Below, one piece after another: positions 1 to 7,908 of a stretch of 64,000 nucleotides of DNA. This DNA comes from Bradyrhizobium sp. CSA207 (GTDB lineage Bacteria > Pseudomonadota > Alphaproteobacteria > Rhizobiales > Xanthobacteraceae). The position numbers and the translations under genes were made by a program. Under the pieces are notes generated by a model. The model did not search any database. It was not told where the DNA came from and worked only from the letters and a program-made list of their open reading frames with translations. Location of the stretch: contig NZ_JAACFT010000002.1 in the NCBI RefSeq assembly GCF_029051685.1, positions 248,001 through 312,000 of the forward strand, given 5' to 3'. Position 1 is the first letter of the stretch. Each line of letters starts with the position of its first letter.

Positions 1-321
1 GGCAACCTTGGGAGCCCATGAAATGTCCGGCTCCCACACATCAGACTGACGACCACCCTCCAGAGTGGCAGATCGGCGCTCCCAAGTCAGCGTCAGGCCT
101 TCCTTTCTGCACCATGTCTTGAGGTCTGCGGCTGCCGGCGTGCCTTTCACGTCCAAACTGTCGGGCATTCTTATGCGGATGCCCGTCAGGCCTTTCCTGG
201 CGGCTTCGAGGATCATTATGCGGATGACGTCGGTTTTGAGTTCAACCGCGGCGCGATCCTGGCGGGCAAGGAACGATTCCTTTTGCAGGAATGGCAGCAG
301 TTTTTCGACGGGCGCCTTCAT
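1..321 (-). CDS. Partial hypothetical protein, continues beyond left edge
   Basis: An open frame runs from an ATG at 321 on the minus strand through to the first base of the window without a stop, giving at least 107 residues. The ATG overlaps the integrase stop by one base (TAATG), so the two genes are probably translationally coupled. The protein begins MKAPVEKLLPFLQKESFLAR and contains no motif I recognise; it is charged, soluble-looking and rich in Lys, Arg and Trp in its second half. Its position directly downstream of the integrase suggests an accessory gene of the same mobile element. Function unknown; the 3' end is outside the window. Confidence 0.6.
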   Translation of the reverse strand, partial: MKAPVEKLLPFLQKESFLARQDRAAVELKTDVIRIMILEAARKGLTGIRIRMPDSLDVKGTPAAADLKTWCRKEGLTLTWERRSATLEGGRQSDVWEPDISWAPKVA

Positions 322-1202
322 TACGCGCGGCCTTTCACCGCAAACCGACCGCCCAGGTACGTGTCTGTCACTTGCAGGCGATTATGGCCCAACTCGCGGC
401 TGATCTGCATCCGGGCTCGATAGTCGCGCGCGCGTTCGCCACGGCTCAGGCGTTCGTAAGTGGCGCCGCCAGCTGCGGGGGAGGGACGACCCGTTAATAC
501 ACGATAGCGCCATTGTGCGTACCAGTGCCGGTGCCCGTGCATGTTGTGAATGCCGGCGCGCCAGGTGGCGTGCTCGACTTCCTTGCGAAATTCAATGTAG
601 CTCTTGTTTTGCGGGATAATCGCTCCGCTACCGCAGACCTGGCGGACTTCATCGAGTAACGCCCGCTGGCGCGTATGGGTCAGCTTGACCTCGCGGGCGC
701 GACCGCCCTTGCACCAACTCGCTTGCAGGGCAATGTGGTCACCGCGATCGGCTTGGCCGACGCGGAATTTCAAACTTTCTTCAAGCCGCAGGCCGAACGC
801 CATCTGTAGGCGCAGCGCTAATTGCATCCGATCGGGGAGGGCGCTCATCTTCTCGCCCATTGTGGTGTGAGCCTTGCTGCCCTTGAAACCCTCGCGCAGC
901 GGAATGCCCACGCTGGCGTTGTCGCGTGGCAACACGCTGGCCTTGCGGACGCCTTGCGCCCACCAGCGCACCCAACCCATGCGGTTCTTGAGCGTGCCGG
1001 GCGTGAGCCGGGCCGCTTTCCAATGCGCGACCAGGGCCTCAACGTGCTTCGGTTTGAGGGAAGCTGCACCGGGGAGAGCAAAACCAAGGCCGCGCAGATC
1101 ACGCGCGATCGCTTGCAGTCCCCGGTGCCGTTGTGTTCGCGTCAGATGCGACCCTTCGCCCTTGAGGGTGAGATTCTTCAGGTCATAGGCCAGCGCGTCC
1201 AC
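321..1202 (-). CDS. Tyrosine recombinase / integrase (Integrase_1-like)
   Basis: A 293-residue site-specific recombinase that probably integrates and excises the mobile element. The C-terminal half carries the tyrosine-recombinase signature: Arg near 139 (GLRLEESLKF), a His-x-x-Arg box at 222-225 within HGHRHWYAQWRY, His 273 in LGHNR, and the nucleophile Tyr 282 nine residues later. The N-terminal half is Arg/Lys-rich and matches the SAM-like DNA-binding domain usual in this family (Phage_int_SAM_2 plus Integrase_1 layout). The start is GTG at 1202; no strong ribosome-binding site is visible. Because it sits at the left edge of the accessory region it is the natural integrase of the island, but its att site lies outside the window or was not recognised. 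Confidence 0.85.
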   Translation of the reverse strand: MDALAYDLKNLTLKGEGSHLTRTQRHRGLQAIARDLRGLGFALPGAASLKPKHVEALVAHWKAARLTPGTLKNRMGWVRWWAQGVRKASVLPRDNASVGIPLREGFKGSKAHTTMGEKMSALPDRMQLALRLQMAFGLRLEESLKFRVGQADRGDHIALQASWCKGGRAREVKLTHTRQRALLDEVRQVCGSGAIIPQNKSYIEFRKEVEHATWRAGIHNMHGHRHWYAQWRYRVLTGRPSPAAGGATYERLSRGERARDYRARMQISRELGHNRLQVTDTYLGGRFAVKGRA

Positions 1203-2069
1203 GTCGTTCAGCTTTCTTGTTCTTGTTTAGTGATTATGACCGCCCCGTGCGCCGTAGCTGCACGCGGCCCGCCGTCGCCGGCAGGATGGTCAGGTTACTC
1301 TGCATGATCAGTGCTGTTTCTCCGTCTCATGAGTCTGCAATCGGTTCGTACCGGGAGCGTGCTGGATTCCTTCAGTATCGCGCATACGCTGCCGCATTTT
1401 TTCCGTTCCGTTCATCGCTTACCTCTTTCAGGTTTGCCGCCGACATTGCCCGTGGGGTTGTACAAAACGGCCGTTGTGCCGGGATGCGCCCGGCTCGCTC
1501 TGATGACGTGCATCAGGTCTTGTTCTTCTTCTTCAAATGGTCGTGGCCCGGAGGCCGGTGGTGTCCCGCTTCCCCGGCCCAACGGCCCGGCGGTGTGTTA
1601 CCGGAACAGCCCCGTTCAAGACTGTTCGACCCCCTCTGGCACTCGTCAGCACTCATTCCTGACAGGGTCCTGACACCCCCGCAGAAAGAGCTGGTTGTGG
1701 CTGATTTCCGCGTTCTTAGCCGCGGGCGCCGAGCTTGCGAGGCGCCGCCGTCACTACCGAGCAAGAATGGGTAGTGACGGCGGCGTTAGCCGCTGTTGCC
1801 GGTTTGCCGGCATCGGGGAGGGTGCTCCCCAAACCCTTCCTATGGCCGCTTAGGGCTTCGCCTTCCAGCGGCCAGCAGAGAGCTTGCGCCGCTCTCCGCA
1901 CCTCACGCGCCCGGGCGATTCCCGGCACCCCATGCCGGCCTCCCGACGAATCGGCCGCCGCTTCGCAGTGAGTCGTCCGTGCGCAACCGGATTCTTTTTT
2001 CGGCCGGCCTAAATTGGCACCCGAATCGCCGGTTATCTGTCGGGTCATCTGAACCAAGAGGTTTTCCCG
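1203..2069. other. Long region without a convincing gene
   Basis: Apart from the small frame at 1308-1415, the six frames here give only low-complexity Arg/Ser/Pro-rich translations without recognisable domains or ribosome-binding sites. The stretch may be the leader of the integrase on one side and of the DUF2188 gene on the other. It could also hold remnants of decayed genes. No tRNA or attachment-site-like repeat was recognised. Confidence 0.4.
1308..1415 (-). CDS. Possible small ORF upstream of the integrase
   Basis: A 35-codon frame (ATG at 1415, TGA at 1308) preceded by AAAGAGGTAAGCG, a plausible Shine-Dalgarno at good spacing. The peptide is hydrophilic and rich in Arg, Gln, Glu and His. 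No family is recognised and composition cannot exclude chance. It is listed only because of the ribosome-binding site and because it lies in the same orientation as, and about 105 bases before, the integrase. Confidence 0.25.
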   Translation of the reverse strand: MNGTEKMRQRMRDTEGIQHAPGTNRLQTHETEKQH

Positions 2070-2282
2070 ATGAGCAATAACAAAGACAAGATGTACGTTG
2101 AGCGCCGCGATCAGGGTGATTACGCGGTTCGCCGCGGTGGCTCGGAGCGTGCCAGCGACGTGCTGCCGACCCAGCGCGAAGCGATCGAGCGTGCCCGTGA
2201 ACTCAATCCCGGTCACAGCCCTGTCGTTGAACGCGTCAAGCACACCAACGCGGGTAAGCCGGACCAGTGGCGTAAGGCTTGA
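2070..2282 (+). CDS. DUF2188 domain-containing small protein
   Basis: A 70-residue protein matching DUF2188: a short beta-rich core with the pattern YVERRDQGDYAVRRGGSERA, followed by a TQREAIERARELN helix and a polar tail. The family is of unknown function and is common on plasmids and integrative elements of proteobacteria. The ATG has a good ribosome-binding site (AAGAGG about 8 bases upstream). It stands alone, with more than 500 non-coding bases on each side. Confidence 0.8.
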   Translation: MSNNKDKMYVERRDQGDYAVRRGGSERASDVLPTQREAIERARELNPGHSPVVERVKHTNAGKPDQWRKA

Positions 2283-2812
2283 GATTTTCGACACGTTGGG
2301 CGTGGCCCGAGAGGGCCGGGCTTTAGGCGTTGCCCGGAGCCGCGCGGATCTCCAGTGAGATGCTGCTTCGTCTCCGCCCATGCGGGTCACAATCCCTCAC
2401 GCATGGCGTAATGTACTCCTCGCCGGAGGCACTCGGTCTCGCATTTGCCTGCGGCATCGCTATCACTAATGCGCGCGCCGGGTGCCGTTGTTAACCGGTC
2501 TCGTCGCTGCACTCGCTCCAGCATCTGCCTGCGGCACCGCTATCACTGCTGCTGTCCCGGGTGCATATTTCGGCTCCGCGCTGCTCCGCTGTTTGGTAGG
2601 TCAGACAAGAGCCACACCGTCACAACCGCATCAAGGCCAAGCCCTGCGGGCGCTACGCGGCCTTGACCCGGCCGTGCCCGTGAGGCGAGGGGCTGCCATC
2701 GGCTTTAAGCCGAAGTGTGGCTTGAGCCGAGTTAAAGCGAAGCGAGCACACACCTGACGTCCCAATAGGCGGCTCGCGAGACAATACAATTGCTTGGCGC
2801 TAGGGTTTGCCC
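2283..2812. other. Gene-free region with direct repeats
   Basis: About 530 bases with no convincing coding frame; translations are Arg/Ala/Cys-rich and lack family resemblance. It contains the two direct repeats described at 2431-2547. It presumably includes the promoter of the secreted protein that starts at 2813, but no clear -35/-10 pair was identified. Confidence 0.4.
2431..2547 (+). repeat. Pair of imperfect 37-bp direct repeats, 80 bp apart
   Basis: Two copies of a sequence with the core TGCCTGCGGCA(T/C)CGCTATCACT occur at 2431-2467 and 2511-2547. They differ at about five of 37 positions. They lie in a gene-free stretch between the DUF2188 gene and the secreted repeat protein. Their role is unknown; regulatory or recombination use are both possible. 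Confidence 0.55.
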
Positions 2813-5239
2813 ATGCGCTCACTTGTGCTCGCAGTCGTGTTTGGTCTCATGGCCAGCGCCGCTGTTGCCCAGGACTGGGGCAAGATGGCGACGATTTCCA
2901 GCACAATGGGTGTGAGTGCCAGTCGGTTGTGCCTGGGTGAAGGTTCACGCGGGGATATCGGCTGTCCGGCTTATGCACCTAGCGTGACCACGGCTGGTGA
3001 CGTGAGCATTAGCGGCAACCTATCGGCCAGCAAGTTTTACGGTGACGGTTCGGGCCTTACCAACATCGGCGCGGCGGGTAGTTCCGACCGTATCGTCAGC
3101 AGCACCACGTCGATGCTGGCCATCAGCAGCACGGGCTACGTTTCGCTCACGCAGAGCGGCGTCAACACGGGCTGGTTTGACCCCTCGCGCGGGTTGGTGA
3201 CCATCGGCGTCAGCAGCACCGGCCCCATCAGCGGCACCAACGGTTACTTCAGCGGCCCCGTGATTATGGGGGTCTCCACTACCGATGCCTCCCTCAAGCT
3301 CAATATTCCCACTGCCAGCACCGGTTCCGCGATAACCTCCACCTATACGGCAGGTTCGGTCGATCAGCGGCTGATCGAAATCATCCGCAACACTAACCCC
3401 AACCCCTCGGCGGGTGCACCGTTCGCCGGTTACGCGGCGGATGCTTACGACAGCGTCTCCGGCACCTATAACCGCGCCTATTTTGGGTTGCAAAAACGTA
3501 ACAACACCGGTGGTTATGGTGAAGCCCTTATTTCCGCTCCTCGCGATCTCGCGTTCTTTGTGGCCAACGAGAGCCTCAGCTTCAACAATTACGGTAGCTA
3601 CGGCACCGAGGCCATGCGCATCGTCAGCAGCGGCTACGTCGGCATCGGCACTCTCGCGCCCAGCACCACGTTGTATGTCAAAAAGGGCTCATCCGGCTTT
3701 AACGGTGCACTTAACGCCCGCACCGTTGCGGCCTTCGAAAACAGCAGCGCCAATTCGGGTGCCGCTATTTCGATTATCGGCGGCAGCGGCACCGACGCCA
3801 TCTTTTTCGGCGATCCAACCAACGAGGCCTCAGGGCAAGTGGCCTGGAATATCGGCGCCAAGGCGATTTCGCTTTACACAGCGAGCGGCAATACCTTTAT
3901 ACAGACTCAAAACGGCAACACCTACATCGGTTCGCCAGTGACAGGATGGCTCAGTCCTACCGCCACCCTGTATGTCAGCGGTACAGCTATCAACACCAGC
4001 TGGACGGCGCTGAACATGAGCACTCTTGCCACTGCCCCGCTCGAAGTCTCCGGCACCATCTCCGCCACCCGCTTTGTGGGTGACGGCTCGGGCCTCACCG
4101 GTATCAGCGGCTCGTCGGGCGATAGCATCACCTCCGGCAGTACTAAAGTCACCGCCAACAGCACGGGCTACGTCAGCTTCACCACGGGCGGCACCACCAC
4201 CGGTTACATGAACACCGCCGGCGTCTTTGTGCTGCCGGGCGTCAGCAGCACCGGCCCCATCAGCGCAACGAATGTTTATGCAACAAACAATGTCGTCGCA
4301 AATGCCTACCAGGCGACGAACGGCTTTGGTTTGAACTGGGGTAACTGGACAACACAATTGGTCGGTAACTCCACAGGCGGTTATATGGCCTTCATTACCT
4401 CCGGCACCGAAGCCATGCGGATCGTCAGCAGCGGTATGGTCGGTATAGGTACAAACTCGCCGAGTGCCACTCTGCACGTTGTAAACGCCTCAGGGTTCGA
4501 GCAAATCGACGTTGATACGATGAACGCTGGCGGCCGCGCCGAACTCCAGCTCCGTGAGCGTGGTAGCAGCGTTGGTATCGTGCGGGTGCGCGGCTCCGGC
4601 AATACCGACCCAGGCTTGATGCAAATCGGCACTACCTCCGCTAGCGGTGGCCTCGCGTTACTGTCCGGCAACAGCACCGAAGCCGCGCGCATCGTCAGCA
4701 GCGGCAACGTAGGGATTGGCACCAGTACCCCCACTGCAAAACTCGACATAAGCGGAAGCACTGCGACCATTCAAGTAAACCCCATAGGTGCAGCAAGTGA
4801 CAGGAACTACATAGGTTTTACCGGCCGTGTTCAGTTTGGTTACAATGGCACCACTCAAAATGCCGCTATCCAGGGCGGCGCAGGCAAAGGTATTGAATTC
4901 AACGTAAGCAACAGCTTTGGCTTAGGTCGGGCTATGGTCATAGATTCCAATGGCAAGGTCGGCATCGGCATCACCCCTAGTGTTGCCCTCGAAGTCTCCG
5001 GCACCGTCTCCGCCACTAACTTCGTCGGCAACGGCTCGGGACTTACGGGCATTGCCTCGACAGGTGACCGCATCGTCAGCGGCAGCGTCAACATGGTCGC
5101 CGAGCAGACCAGCGGCACCGTGCGGGTGAGTGGCACGCTGGCGATGGTGAACACCGGCAACGAGGTTTGTAACGCGGCGACGTGGTACAGCTTCCGCGTC
5201 AACCCGAGCACCGGTATGATGCAGATGTGTCGGCCCTAA
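2813..5239 (+). CDS. Large secreted Gly/Ser/Thr-rich repeat protein (tail-fibre/adhesin-like)
   Basis: The protein of about 808 residues starts at ATG 2813; an in-frame TTG lies six bases earlier. A Sec signal peptide is clear (MRSLVLAVVFGLMASAAVA, cleavage before QDWG). The rest is built of repeats. One type reads GDGSGLT(N/G)I preceded by SGxxSAxxFxG, and recurs near the N-terminus, middle and C-terminus. The other reads IVSSGxVGIGTxxPxxxLxV and occurs at least four times. These beta-rich repeats are typical of phage tail fibres and of large surface or secreted proteins; no S74 intramolecular chaperone domain is visible at the C-terminus, which ends CNAATWYSFRVNPSTGMMQM. The likely role is a cell-surface or exported adhesive fibre, but this is inference from repeat type. 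AT-richer stretches and codon use differ from the later chromosomal genes. Confidence 0.75.
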   Translation: MRSLVLAVVFGLMASAAVAQDWGKMATISSTMGVSASRLCLGEGSRGDIGCPAYAPSVTTAGDVSISGNLSASKFYGDGSGLTNIGAAGSSDRIVSSTTSMLAISSTGYVSLTQSGVNTGWFDPSRGLVTIGVSSTGPISGTNGYFSGPVIMGVSTTDASLKLNIPTASTGSAITSTYTAGSVDQRLIEIIRNTNPNPSAGAPFAGYAADAYDSVSGTYNRAYFGLQKRNNTGGYGEALISAPRDLAFFVANESLSFNNYGSYGTEAMRIVSSGYVGIGTLAPSTTLYVKKGSSGFNGALNARTVAAFENSSANSGAAISIIGGSGTDAIFFGDPTNEASGQVAWNIGAKAISLYTASGNTFIQTQNGNTYIGSPVTGWLSPTATLYVSGTAINTSWTALNMSTLATAPLEVSGTISATRFVGDGSGLTGISGSSGDSITSGSTKVTANSTGYVSFTTGGTTTGYMNTAGVFVLPGVSSTGPISATNVYATNNVVANAYQATNGFGLNWGNWTTQLVGNSTGGYMAFITSGTEAMRIVSSGMVGIGTNSPSATLHVVNASGFEQIDVDTMNAGGRAELQLRERGSSVGIVRVRGSGNTDPGLMQIGTTSASGGLALLSGNSTEAARIVSSGNVGIGTSTPTAKLDISGSTATIQVNPIGAASDRNYIGFTGRVQFGYNGTTQNAAIQGGAGKGIEFNVSNSFGLGRAMVIDSNGKVGIGITPSVALEVSGTVSATNFVGNGSGLTGIASTGDRIVSGSVNMVAEQTSGTVRVSGTLAMVNTGNEVCNAATWYSFRVNPSTGMMQMCRP

Positions 5240-5302
5240 AAAGGCTGGTGTTGTATGCGACGGATTGATATGCGCGTCTGATCCCGTCCGGCGAGCGCAG
5301 CC

Positions 5303-5926
5303 ATGAAATACCCCGTCAAACGCTTCAAAAGCCTGACCGTCGCATTGAAGGAGATTGAGCCGTTCATCCGAAACGGCAAGCACCTGCGGTCCGGTGCGCC
5401 CTTCGGTAACTTCGGCGATATGCGTTCCCGAGAAATCCTGGCGAATTGGCTGATCTGTGCGGCATTCAACAGCGAGAGTCAGCCGGAACGCCTGACGTTC
5501 GCGAGCACGCGCGATCCGATCGGCGGGGATGGCGTCCTGGTCGATACCGCAACGGAGGAGACGTGGCCGACGGAGCATGTTCTTGCGCTGGTGCCTCCCG
5601 GCGACGTCGGAGAGATCGAGCCACGGGTATTGGCCGCGGTGGCGCAGAAGCTCGACAAGGGAGGTGCCGCCTACGCAACCGGCAAAACCCTTGTTGTGCT
5701 TCTTGAGGGGGGCGGCGAACGCCCATGGTTTCCGAACAAGGTAGCAAAAGCGTTGCCTCGGCCATTGCATTTTGGGGCGGTCTGGGTGGTCGGGCTGCAG
5801 GGCGTCGAGGCCGGGGAATACGTCTATAACGTCACGCAGATGGACGAGGAGGCTGGTATCGCCCACGTCTGGCGTGTACGCATCGCTGCAGATTTCGACA
5901 AATGGACAGTCGAGCGGGTCCAATGA
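5303..5926 (+). CDS. Hypothetical protein, 207 aa
   Basis: A soluble protein of unknown function starting at ATG 5303. It has a segment SGAPFGNFGDMRSREILANWLICAAFN followed by FASTRDPIGGDGVLVDTATEETWPTEHV. The Asp/Glu-containing loop in front of a hydrophobic strand (KTLVVLLEGG) is reminiscent of restriction-endonuclease-fold proteins, but no full PD-(D/E)xK motif can be asserted. There is no signal peptide or membrane segment. It lies among likely conflict genes (HEPN-like proteins follow), so a role in a defence context is possible but unproven. Confidence 0.6.
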   Translation: MKYPVKRFKSLTVALKEIEPFIRNGKHLRSGAPFGNFGDMRSREILANWLICAAFNSESQPERLTFASTRDPIGGDGVLVDTATEETWPTEHVLALVPPGDVGEIEPRVLAAVAQKLDKGGAAYATGKTLVVLLEGGGERPWFPNKVAKALPRPLHFGAVWVVGLQGVEAGEYVYNVTQMDEEAGIAHVWRVRIAADFDKWTVERVQ

Positions 5927-6049
5927 GGTGCCAGCCGTCAGCCTCGAAGCGAAGCCGATCAGCGTGGACGCCATTGCCGTCACAGCTGCCCGTGAATGCG
6001 CGATTGGCCAAGGATCGTTGAGCAACAATTCCTGTCGCGGAGATAGAGT

Positions 6050-6994
6050 ATGAAGCTCACAAATGTCCAGCAGCGGGCTACCCGGGCCACAAGCCCGAGG
6101 TCACAGTTTCCGCAAAATTGCAGGCACGTGCTCAGGGTTAAAGCCGACACGCCCAACTTCAATTCCCTCTATGGCCAAATGAAAGAGCTGGCGGGCAACA
6201 CCGGAAGATTTCTTGAAGTGCTGCCAGGCCATATGGCCTTTCATTTTGAGAGCTTTGACGCCTTTTCGAAATTCTACTCGTTCGTTGCTAGCAGCCATAT
6301 TCGGATACTGAGACCAGGTGAAGACCTGTTGCCCGGAGATATGATGACTACGACGGCATCTTTGAGCGAAAAGTTCCAGGAATGCCGGTCTCGTGTTCAC
6401 GACGATGCATTCGAGGCGCGCCTTGCCCAACACATGGTCGAACCGGTTCTCGGCAAGATGACCCAAATCAAAGCGGACTATGTCTACCAGACAAGCCTGT
6501 TTCTACGGCGCTCGATTGTTCGCTATCTGGTCCTGGCCCTTTACCGGCTGTTGGATAAGCCCAACGAGAAGGGCAAGACCGGAGTTACAGCTTCAATCGA
6601 AAGCCTCCTCGAAATGGCGCGATCAGAAGACGTTCTGTCGGGTCAGCAGGTCGACCAGTTTACGCGCGACTTTGAGAAGATCAAAACTGACGGCGCCCAA
6701 GGTGAATATAACTTCGTCCAGGCCATTCGCGATTTGAGAAACATCCAGGTGGCGCACAGCCTCATCCCTCACGCTGACCCGACGGACCAGCTGTGGGCGC
6801 ATCATCTGTCGGATTTCGCAGACGAGATTTTTCGCTTCATGGTGGAGCTTGAAGGGGCTTTGACGGAAGCAACGGGCGTTGCGCTAAACAGCCTGCGTAC
6901 AAACGCTGACAGATTCCGCGACAATGCCGATGCGCTTTGGCAGGTTCTGGTTACGGAGAAGACGGCCGGGGACGAAGTTTGGAAGCGCCGCTAG
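6050..6994 (+). CDS. HEPN-like protein (AbiU2-type motif)
   Basis: A 314-residue, mostly helical protein. Near residues 228-236 it has IRDLRNIQVAHS, which fits the R-N-x(4-5)-H active-site motif of HEPN nucleases and resembles the AbiU2-type HEPN group. HEPN proteins are often RNases in toxin-antitoxin, abortive-infection and CRISPR-related systems; activity here is inferred from one motif only. The ATG at 6050 has GGAGATAGAGT just upstream. It lies in front of the resolvase and a second HEPN-like gene, so the three may form one accessory module. No signal peptide or membrane segment is visible. Confidence 0.6.
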   Translation: MKLTNVQQRATRATSPRSQFPQNCRHVLRVKADTPNFNSLYGQMKELAGNTGRFLEVLPGHMAFHFESFDAFSKFYSFVASSHIRILRPGEDLLPGDMMTTTASLSEKFQECRSRVHDDAFEARLAQHMVEPVLGKMTQIKADYVYQTSLFLRRSIVRYLVLALYRLLDKPNEKGKTGVTASIESLLEMARSEDVLSGQQVDQFTRDFEKIKTDGAQGEYNFVQAIRDLRNIQVAHSLIPHADPTDQLWAHHLSDFADEIFRFMVELEGALTEATGVALNSLRTNADRFRDNADALWQVLVTEKTAGDEVWKRR

Positions 6995-7013
6995 GCGCCG
7001 TGCAGCTACCCGC

Positions 7014-7094
7014 TGTTGCACAAGTCAAAATATATGCAACAGGGGTAGGCATGAACGTGCGCAACGGCTTTGACCGTTGCGTAAGTCTGTTGCA
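7014..7094 (+). promoter_or_regulatory. Res-like multi-copy inverted repeat upstream of the resolvase
   Basis: Directly before the serine recombinase gene are several copies of the half-site TGTTGCA. One pair forms a 28-bp inverted repeat (TGTTGCA 7014-7020 and TGCAACA 7035-7041). A second palindrome has arms CGCAACGG (7060-7067) and CCGTTGCG (7074-7081). A third TGTTGCA lies at 7088-7094. Several ~28-bp inverted subsites in front of the gene are the usual layout of a resolvase recombination site, which would also autoregulate the promoter. Confidence 0.65.
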
Positions 7095-7105
7095 AATTGC
7101 AGGCA

Positions 7106-7675
7106 GTGAAATACGGCTATGCCCGCGTCTCTACCACCGAGCAGGATCATGCCGGGCAGGTTGACGCGCTCAATGCTGCCGGCGCCGTCAAGGTCTTCAG
7201 TGAAAAGATAAGCGGGGTGAGGGCCGACCGGCCGCAGCTCGCCCGTGCAATCGCTGCGCTCGACCAGGGCGACGTGCTGGCCGTGACGCGTATTGACCGT
7301 TTGGCGCGTTCATCGCGTGACCTTCTCAATATTGTGCATGAGGTTGAGGCCAGGGGCGCGACCTTTGAGTCGCTAACCGAGCCTTGGGCCAACACGAACT
7401 CACCGCAAGCCGCTGCCATGCTGACGATGCTTTCGGCTTTTGCCCAGCTCGAGAGGTCGTTCATTCTTGCCCGAACGGCTGACGGACGAGCGCGATCCAA
7501 GGCGCAGGGCCGTCATTTTGGACCAAAGTTCAAGCTTAACCAGGAGCAGATCGCGCACGCGCGGGATCTGCAAAACCAAGAGAAAGGTTTGCGGGAGATT
7601 GGTAGGCTTTTGGGTTGTCACGCCTCGACTGTATCGCGCGCCTTACGACAACAGGAAGAGGAGGAAATCGCATGA
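7106..7675 (+). CDS. Serine recombinase (resolvase/invertase family)
   Basis: Site-specific serine recombinase of about 189 residues. The N-terminus reads VKYGYARVSTTEQ, with the catalytic Ser at position 9. The conserved Arg block LAVTRIDRLARSSRDLL and the LERSFILARTADGRARSKAQGR linker region are present. The C-terminus has a helix-turn-helix (GLREIGRLLGCHASTVSRAL). Length and layout are those of small Tn3/Hin-type resolvases. The preferred start is GTG 7106, which places the conserved motif at the usual distance; a TTG nine bases upstream is possible. The repeat cluster at 7014-7094 is a likely res site. Its stop codon overlaps the start of the WGR gene (ATGA). Confidence 0.9.
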   Translation: MKYGYARVSTTEQDHAGQVDALNAAGAVKVFSEKISGVRADRPQLARAIAALDQGDVLAVTRIDRLARSSRDLLNIVHEVEARGATFESLTEPWANTNSPQAAAMLTMLSAFAQLERSFILARTADGRARSKAQGRHFGPKFKLNQEQIAHARDLQNQEKGLREIGRLLGCHASTVSRALRQQEEEEIA

Positions 7676-7896
7676 CCGCAATCATGCTCACCCGCGTCGA
7701 TGAGCGCAGGAATATGGCTCGTTACTACAAGCTGGATATTCAGCCCACATTGTTTGGCGAGTCCTCGCTTGTGCGAGAATGGGGGCGCATTGGCCGCGCT
7801 GGAACGGTTCGCATTGAGGCCTATCCGACTCGTGGTAAGGCTGATCTGGCCTTGATCTTGAAATGGGCCGAAAAGAGAAGGCGAGGCTATCGCTAG
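7672..7896 (+). CDS. WGR domain-containing protein
   Basis: A 74-residue protein consisting almost only of a WGR domain: ARYYKLDIQPTLFGESSLVREWGRIGRAGTVRIEAYPTRGKADLALILKWAEKRRRGY, with the diagnostic Trp-Gly-Arg. WGR domains bind nucleic acid and occur in PARPs and in small bacterial proteins on plasmids and integrative elements. The ATG at 7672 overlaps the resolvase stop by four bases, so the two are likely co-translated. The exact role of stand-alone WGR proteins is not known. Confidence 0.8.
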   Translation: MTAIMLTRVDERRNMARYYKLDIQPTLFGESSLVREWGRIGRAGTVRIEAYPTRGKADLALILKWAEKRRRGYR

Positions 7897-7908
7897 AGAG
7901 GTCATCTA

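Noticed and set aside
4922..6028. Long minus-strand frame opposite the secreted repeat protein
   Set aside because: It runs across the end of one gene and all of the next and has no family resemblance; it is a GC-rich shadow.
7060..7081. Palindrome as a transcription terminator for the HEPN-like gene
   Set aside because: No T-run follows, and the same half-sites recur around it, which fits a recombinase target better.
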